A stretch of 16,292 bases of DNA from CAZADA01 sp964636945 (GTDB taxonomy: Bacteria; Pseudomonadota; Alphaproteobacteria; Caulobacterales; Maricaulaceae): positions 1-16,292 of the forward strand of contig CAZWVH010000064.1 of the NCBI GenBank assembly GCA_964636945.1, in the 5' to 3' direction. The notes below the pieces were generated by a model, which saw only the letters and a program-made list of their open reading frames with translations, did no database searches and was not told the DNA's origin. Position numbers and translations under genes: made by a program. The stretch's first letter is position 1; each line of letters starts with the position of its first letter. Below, one piece after another: positions 14,635-16,292 of the stretch.

Positions 14635-14994
14635 CTAAGCGGCCGGCGCCGGCATGATCGTAACACTTTCGCCACAACCGCACGCGTCGGTTTCATTGGG
14701 ATTGCGAAACACGAATTTCTGATGCAATGGCGTCACTTCGTAATCAATCACCGAGCCGAGCAGAAACAATACGGCCTTGGCGTCAATGACAATGGGTACG
14801 CCTTGGTCCTCTACGCACTCATCGAGCGCTTCAGGTTTGGCGACATAATCCATCACATATTCCATGCCCGCACAGCCGCCGTTCTTTACGCCCACACGCA
14901 AATAACCGGCCCCGCGTTGGTCCATGATGGTGCGTACGCGGTCTGCGGCGCTTTCCGATAATGTCACGATTTTTGGTCTGGCCCGTCTCGCCAT
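14635..14994 (-). CDS. sufA: A-type iron-sulfur cluster carrier, SufA-like
   Basis: Small HesB/IscA-fold protein that carries iron-sulfur clusters from the assembly scaffold to target enzymes. At 119 residues it has the three family cysteines: Cys41 in VKNGGCAGMEY, and Cys105 and Cys107 in DACGCGES. The context FVFRNPNETDACGCGES is closest to alphaproteobacterial SufA among SufA, IscA and ErpA as I remember them, so the symbol is likely rather than certain. The start at 14992-14994 has GAGAGGAG about 11 bases upstream. It begins 18 bases after the muramidase stop on the same strand, so the two are probably co-transcribed. In many alphaproteobacteria sufA closes a suf operon; the gene directly upstream here is not a suf gene. 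Confidence 0.9.
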   Translation of the reverse strand: MARRARPKIVTLSESAADRVRTIMDQRGAGYLRVGVKNGGCAGMEYVMDYVAKPEALDECVEDQGVPIVIDAKAVLFLLGSVIDYEVTPLHQKFVFRNPNETDACGCGESVTIMPAPAA

Positions 14995-15012
14995 GCCTGT
15001 TGTGACTCCTCT

Positions 15013-16251
15013 CTAAACATTCGCTGTCTGCTGGTTGGCTGCGTCCTGCATCATCATGATGTGCTCTTCTGTATATGTGTCCACCGGCGGTAAATCGCGA
15101 GTGGCCAAGAACGCATTCAGCGCAGCATTGGTTTTGGGGCCCCACAACCCATCGACCACGCCAGGATTGAAACCCAGTCGCTCAAGAAATTGCTGCAGGG
15201 TGCGTACACTAATCTCCGGAACGCCTTCAGTGACATAGGTCTGGTGCGCTCGTGATAAGCGTTCATCGTAGCGATTTTGTTTGTAACCGGGTCCATTGTA
15301 GACGCGGGCAAACTGATCCCAGTCATTTTGTGCCAGCGCCGCGTCCAGGCCTTCGGTAGCGATGAAGTTAGCCATCGCCTTTAATTGCGCGTCTTCCCCT
15401 TCATACATCGAGGAAACCATTTCTTCCACCGTGGCGAAGCCAGCCTTGAGATGGTTGAACCCCATGACTTGACCAAGGCCCCAAGACGTGGACTTCAGCG
15501 CAGCCTCGTGATCGAGCTCCATAGCGCGCTGCAATCGATCGTATTCACCCTCACCGCCCACGTAATGGTCACGAGTCCAGGTGGCATAGCTGATTTCCGG
15601 GTGGGTCCCGCTGAAGGCGCCCCCCGTGAAGCGATGAAACCAATGACCTTCGAAGAGAATCTTTGGGCGACCGCTTGGCAAAAACCCCGCGCCTCGAGTC
15701 TCCACATTCATCACGGCCCAAAGCGCCTCCGGTGAGGCGGACAACACGCCAATGGCGGCGGCGAAACCTGCTGGACTGAGCGGTGACGCGGCTCCCGCGG
15801 CCAATTTCAGCGTTTCAGCCATGCCCTGTGGCGCCGGTTCGGGCGCAGCTGCGCTTGGCTCCTCGCCACCGAAGACCAAATCGGGCGGCGCCGACGATTG
15901 ATCAGAGATGTCGGCCGGCGTCGGACTAACCGATGGCGAACCGGCCGGCTCTGCGGGTACAGGCGATGGCGGTGCATCCGTGCCCGGAAATGTTGGATCT
16001 TGTGGGCTTTCGGCCTGCGGGCGAACGGTTTCCGCCGGCGCCAAGTCGTCGGCAGGCGGCATGGTAACTTGGTCGGAACCCTGGGTTTCCGGTTGAGGCG
16101 CTTGGGGTGGAGGCGCGGGCGCCGGCGCCGGTTGGGGTGTCGCCACCACGTCCTCAACCTCAGTATCCGGGGGTGGCGCAGGTTGCGGCGCCGCCGCCTC
16201 TTGAGACTTTCCCCCACCGAACAAACGCTTAAAGAAGTTCCACACACCCAT
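15013..16251 (-). CDS. Endolysin-like N-acetylmuramidase with proline-rich linker and peptidoglycan-binding domain
   Basis: Predicted to cleave the glycan strands of peptidoglycan. Numbered from the ATG at 16249-16251: residues 1-15 are a short amphipathic basic helix (MGVWNFFKRLFGGGK); 18-142 are a Pro/Ala/Glu-rich, surely disordered linker; 155-345 match the DUF3380 muramidase family of phage endolysins, with probable catalytic Glu184 in NVETRGAGFLPSG, followed by PKILFEGHWFHRFTGG and SWGLGQVMG; 348-385 form a peptidoglycan-binding module (VRTLQQFLERLGFNPG, then VDGLWGPKTNAALNAF). There is no Sec signal or lipobox. An in-frame ATG at 16284 would add 11 residues, but has no visible ribosome-binding site, while 16251 has GGGAG about six bases upstream. 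First visible gene of a unit with sufA. No phage genes are nearby, so this is probably a domesticated host enzyme. Confidence 0.88.
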   Translation of the reverse strand: MGVWNFFKRLFGGGKSQEAAAPQPAPPPDTEVEDVVATPQPAPAPAPPPQAPQPETQGSDQVTMPPADDLAPAETVRPQAESPQDPTFPGTDAPPSPVPAEPAGSPSVSPTPADISDQSSAPPDLVFGGEEPSAAAPEPAPQGMAETLKLAAGAASPLSPAGFAAAIGVLSASPEALWAVMNVETRGAGFLPSGRPKILFEGHWFHRFTGGAFSGTHPEISYATWTRDHYVGGEGEYDRLQRAMELDHEAALKSTSWGLGQVMGFNHLKAGFATVEEMVSSMYEGEDAQLKAMANFIATEGLDAALAQNDWDQFARVYNGPGYKQNRYDERLSRAHQTYVTEGVPEISVRTLQQFLERLGFNPGVVDGLWGPKTNAALNAFLATRDLPPVDTYTEEHIMMMQDAANQQTANV

Positions 16252-16292
16252 AACACTCTCCCACGCTGACGCCCCTCGCGTCATGGAGCACG

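Noticed and set aside
14642..14653. GCCGGCGCCGGC palindrome between convergent helicase and sufA genes as a bidirectional terminator
   Set aside because: It lies inside the last codons of sufA (encoding PAPAA), leaves no loop for an RNA hairpin, and has no T-run on either side.
15013..16251. Prophage or gene-transfer-agent remnant around the muramidase
   Set aside because: No capsid, tail, portal, integrase or attachment repeats are visible; the neighbours are housekeeping genes.
16252..16284. Upstream ATG at 16284 as the muramidase start
   Set aside because: The 8 bases visible upstream show no ribosome-binding site, while the ATG at 16251 has a good one and gives a sensible amphipathic N-terminus. 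Not fully excluded.

Overview
The window looks like ordinary chromosome from an alphaproteobacterium, most likely Caulobacterales/Hyphomonadaceae or a close relative. That placement rests on the character of the ParE, SufA and malic enzyme proteins, on a Caulobacter-type housekeeping promoter ahead of the autotransporter, and on moderately GC-rich codon use throughout. It is inference; no rRNA or other marker gene is present. No tRNA, rRNA, CRISPR array, insertion sequence, integrase or phage structural gene was seen.

Left block, all on the minus strand, reading from about 5945 down to 1: a malic enzyme with a C-terminal phosphotransacetylase-like domain (maeB), a class I SAM-dependent methyltransferase starting 11 bases after it, a MATE-family exporter, and acetyl-CoA synthetase (acs), which runs off the left edge. 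The acs and maeB products make acetyl-CoA and decarboxylate malate, and the PTA-like domain of this malic enzyme family is known to sense acetyl-CoA, so the pair fits growth on acetate or other gluconeogenic substrates.

A 331-base divergent intergenic region (5946-6276) separates this block from a plus-strand run. It holds a good promoter candidate and three perfect inverted repeats.

Middle block, plus strand, 6277-13120: a 1141-residue autotransporter, a lipoprotein with an SLT (lytic transglycosylase) domain, a second, membrane-anchored SLT paralogue, and parE (topoisomerase IV subunit B). Gaps are 10, about 30 and 15 bases, so these four genes look like one transcription unit. The two adjacent SLT proteins share a probable disulfide pair and an unusual loop between the catalytic Glu and the GYxQ motif. 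After a 184-base gap with hairpins comes a RhlE-type DEAD-box RNA helicase.

Right block, minus strand: sufA (A-type iron-sulfur carrier), convergent with the helicase gene, and upstream of it in the same operon a phage-endolysin-like N-acetylmuramidase (DUF3380 type) with a peptidoglycan-binding domain. The muramidase has a short amphipathic N-terminus followed by a long proline-rich linker instead of a signal peptide. The acs gene at the other end encodes a similar kind of N-terminal extension.

The most interesting points are the autotransporter/twin SLT/parE operon, the short amphipathic N-termini with disordered linkers on two unrelated enzymes, and the palindromes upstream of the autotransporter. 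Nothing here is clearly a defence or mobile system.
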